A DNA stretch of 7,022 bases from Bacteroidota bacterium (GTDB lineage: Bacteria > Bacteroidota > Ignavibacteria > UBA10030 > UBA8401): the NCBI GenBank assembly GCA_030824295.1, contig JAVBYA010000097.1, positions 1 to 7,022 on the forward strand, given 5' to 3'. The notes beneath the pieces are model-generated. The model was not told where the DNA came from. It made no database searches and worked only from the letters and a program-made list of their open reading frames with translations. This document shows, one piece after another, positions 5,605 to 7,022 of the stretch. Made by a program: the position numbers and the translations under genes. Within the stretch, counting starts at the first letter, position 1. Each line of letters begins with the position of its first letter.

Positions 5605-6926
5605 GCGACCGTCACTCCCTTAGATTTGATGATGAATACCTTGTAAGAATCACTTTTTGCAGCATCATAGGACGACGTTGTTGCCACCGTCCCGTCCGGT
5701 GCACCGTGTGCTACGATCGTTCCGTCCGCTGTCCGCAGATGCCATGCTATGTGTCCTAATGGGATGGCGGTGGGTGAACCAGCCTGGGGAACTCCGGTGC
5801 CGATATCGAAATAGGAGACATGGCACGGGCAAACGATCCTTCCCTGTCCGTCCACATCCTTACCCACCGTGCAACCGAGATGCGTGCATTTTGCAGAGAG
5901 GAGATTGGGAAGACCTTTCGCATCACGGAAGGCCAACGCCGGACGCATTTCATAATCGATGAAATATTTCCCCGTTACCCGCTGCAGTTCCTTCAGATCC
6001 GCAATGAAGATCGCGTCGTTCTTCAATCGCTCCAGTTCATAGCTTTTCTCCTCCGTTGTCAGTTTCATCCTCTTCAATCGCTTCTCCAGCAAAGCCGCTT
6101 CCTTTGCATCATCGAGGGTCTGCCCCTGAAAATAGTGACCGGATTTCTCCAGAACACCGAACGAAAGGAGTCCGGCGGCACCGGTCACACCGGCCACGCC
6201 ACGGAAGAAATAGCGCCGTGATTCCATATACTGCGCCCGTTCGGAACGGCGGTTCCATCGCACTTCGTTCGTCCAGACCACTTTCTGCGGCAAACGGACA
6301 AGGTACTCCAATGGAACACTGAACATATGGATGAGCCGTGTGAAGGGGATCAGCATGAGGATGACCCATGCAAGGGCGATGTGCGTCTGAATGACGAACG
6401 GCATGTCCTGCACATACGTCATATCGGGGCTGAACCGCAGGATACTGTAGAGATACGCATAGACGGTCCCCGGCGCCCAGACGGAACCGTACCGGTACGA
6501 ATACGCGGTCACCAGTCCCAGCAGAATTTGGGACAATAGCAGGACGTACACAACGAAATCGAGCGGCTTGGTGACCAATTGGAGCGTGCCGGTGAGGATG
6601 CGCCGAAGGATGAGCACGGACAGTCCCAGCACACACATCACGCCGGCAGCGAACCCGGCTGCTTCCAGGGCGATCAGGACCGTACGATGCTTCACGAGAT
6701 CGGCCCAGAGGTCCGGCAGCAGGAACGGCACCAGATGGCCAGTGAAGATTGTGAGGATCCCGAGATGCCATGGCACTGAACCCCATTTAAGGAATGTGCT
6801 CTCCAGGAATTGCGAGGAGAGTGAGGAGACGGTGTATTCCTTGCGGGTGAGGCGGTAGTAAGTGCCGATCACCACTGCGGCGATCGCGGCGTACGGCAGG
6901 CCGATGAACAAGAATTGTATGATCAT
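5601..6926 (-). CDS. narI: Fusion of nitrate reductase gamma subunit (NarI) with a Rieske [2Fe-2S] protein
   Basis: 441 residues in one uninterrupted frame. Residues 1-215 are a full NarI: five TM helices and heme b ligands His54, His64, His182 and His200, the same positions and spacing as E. coli NarI His56/66/187/205. Residues 236-242 read SRRYFFR, a twin-arginine motif, followed by a hydrophobic helix (243-259). Residues ~268-316 are a charged, helix-forming linker. Residues ~320-441 are a Rieske domain with C347-T-H349-L-G-C352 and C366-P-C368-H369: cluster ligands C347, H349, C366, H369; disulfide pair C352/C368. NarI normally ends near 225 residues with its C-terminus in the cytoplasm, so one more helix would put the Rieske domain in the periplasm. 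The gene overlaps narJ and cytochrome b by ATGA at either end; GGAGGG precedes the start. NarI passes quinol electrons to NarGH; the fused Rieske implies a second, bc-type route. Confidence 0.93.
   Translation of the reverse strand: MIIQFLFIGLPYAAIAAVVIGTYYRLTRKEYTVSSLSSQFLESTFLKWGSVPWHLGILTIFTGHLVPFLLPDLWADLVKHRTVLIALEAAGFAAGVMCVLGLSVLILRRILTGTLQLVTKPLDFVVYVLLLSQILLGLVTAYSYRYGSVWAPGTVYAYLYSILRFSPDMTYVQDMPFVIQTHIALAWVILMLIPFTRLIHMFSVPLEYLVRLPQKVVWTNEVRWNRRSERAQYMESRRYFFRGVAGVTGAAGLLSFGVLEKSGHYFQGQTLDDAKEAALLEKRLKRMKLTTEEKSYELERLKNDAIFIADLKELQRVTGKYFIDYEMRPALAFRDAKGLPNLLSAKCTHLGCTVGKDVDGQGRIVCPCHVSYFDIGTGVPQAGSPTAIPLGHIAWHLRTADGTIVAHGAPDGTVATTSSYDAAKSDSYKVFIIKSKGVTVA
5820..5888 (-). other. Rieske [2Fe-2S] cluster-binding motifs
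   Basis: The two boxes are CTHLGC (codons 347-352) and CPCH (366-369), separated by 13 residues. This short interval resembles compact Rieske domains. All four cluster ligands and both disulfide cysteines are present. Box 2 continues V-S-Y-F-D where bc1 Rieske proteins have G-S-x-Y-D, so the usual Gly and Tyr are replaced by Val and Phe while the Ser is kept. Confidence 0.9.
6201..6221 (-). other. Internal twin-arginine (Tat) motif at the NarI-Rieske junction
   Basis: Codons 236-242 encode S-R-R-Y-F-F-R, very close to the Tat consensus S-R-R-x-F-L-K, directly ahead of a hydrophobic stretch rich in Gly, Ala and Val. Bacterial Rieske proteins are normally exported folded by Tat and keep this helix as an anchor. 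Here the motif sits about 235 residues into a polytopic protein, on the predicted cytoplasmic side, which is where a Tat motif has to be. Confidence 0.7.
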
Positions 6927-7021
6927 GATCCCTCCATCGCACTGAGAGGCTGTATCCTCATTGAGGCAGAAGCGCTCAATGCGATCTGCAGGGACTCCAG
7001 AAGATGAGTGTACGGATTCTG
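6923..7021 (-). CDS. narJ: C-terminal end of NarJ-like nitrate reductase assembly chaperone (partial, 5' end outside window)
   Basis: The minus-strand frame entering at the right edge gives 32 residues beginning QNPYTHLLESL and ending SAMEGS, with a TGA at 6925-6923 that overlaps the narI-Rieske ATG as ATGA. The 'NPY-x-x-LL-x-x-L' stretch resembles the end of NarJ/NarW (TorD-like) proteins, cytoplasmic chaperones that insert the molybdenum cofactor into NarG. The position immediately before narI is the classic narGHJI order. The identification leans on gene order as much as sequence, since only the tail is visible. A downstream GGAGGG within its last codons serves as the narI ribosome binding site. 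Confidence 0.65.
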   Translation of the reverse strand, partial: QNPYTHLLESLQIALSASASMRIQPLSAMEGS

Positions 7022-7022
7022 T

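Noticed and set aside
4951..5646. 231-residue plus-strand open frame opposite cytochrome b
   Set aside because: It is the antisense shadow of a well-supported gene; His/Gln/Arg-rich composition with no recognisable domain.
5601..6926. Possibility that the fusion is an assembly or sequencing artefact
   Set aside because: The frame is continuous, the domain order fits membrane topology, and both flanking overlaps are intact; an artefact would more likely break the frame. Read-level data would still settle it.
6927..7022. The narI-Rieske frame stays open upstream of its ATG to the window edge
   Set aside because: The peptide in that frame has no NarI character, whereas the neighbouring frame gives a NarJ-like tail ending in an ATGA overlap; the ATG at 6926 has a GGAGGG site and begins like NarI.

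Overview
The window is almost entirely one minus-strand operon for respiratory nitrate reduction, read from the right edge to the left, followed by a convergent plus-strand gene at the left edge. The organism is probably a menaquinone-using bacterium of the Bacteroidota/Ignavibacteria-like (FCB) assemblage. The hint is the left-edge partial gene, whose last 73 residues look like the C-terminal strands of a PorV/PorQ-type outer-membrane barrel. This placement is an inference from one partial gene and should be held loosely.

Layout, in the direction of transcription. The right edge holds the end of a NarJ-like chaperone. It overlaps by 4 nt a 441-residue protein that fuses a complete NarI (nitrate reductase gamma, diheme cytochrome b) to a Rieske [2Fe-2S] protein. 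That gene overlaps by 4 nt a bc-complex cytochrome b (four heme ligands, PEWY Qo motif), which overlaps by 1 nt a small membrane-tailed monoheme cytochrome c. Next come two different nitrate/nitrite MFS transporters, one NarK2-like (E. coli NarK type) and one NarK1-like with a long periplasmic insert. Last is a RIC/YtfE/ScdA di-iron protein for repair of nitrosatively damaged Fe-S clusters. A perfect 11-bp hairpin at 250-277 separates this operon from the convergent barrel gene and probably terminates both.

How the genes work together. NarGH should lie just upstream, outside the window. The NarK proteins bring in nitrate and export nitrite. NarI passes quinol electrons to NarGH. Beside it sits a full set of bc-complex parts (cytochrome b, Rieske, cytochrome c), with the Rieske covalently joined to NarI. 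The stop/start overlaps across narJ, narI-Rieske, cytochrome b and cytochrome c argue that these proteins are made and assembled together. The simplest reading is a hybrid membrane complex coupling a quinol:cytochrome c oxidoreductase module to nitrate reductase. The fusion keeps a twin-arginine motif exactly at the junction, which gives a topologically consistent way to place the Rieske domain in the periplasm. The RIC protein at the operon end fits protection from NO made during nitrate/nitrite respiration.

No mobile elements, tRNAs, rRNAs or CRISPR arrays were seen. The only sizeable noncoding stretch is 224-302, which holds the terminator hairpin. No promoter for the operon is visible; it should lie upstream of the right edge.
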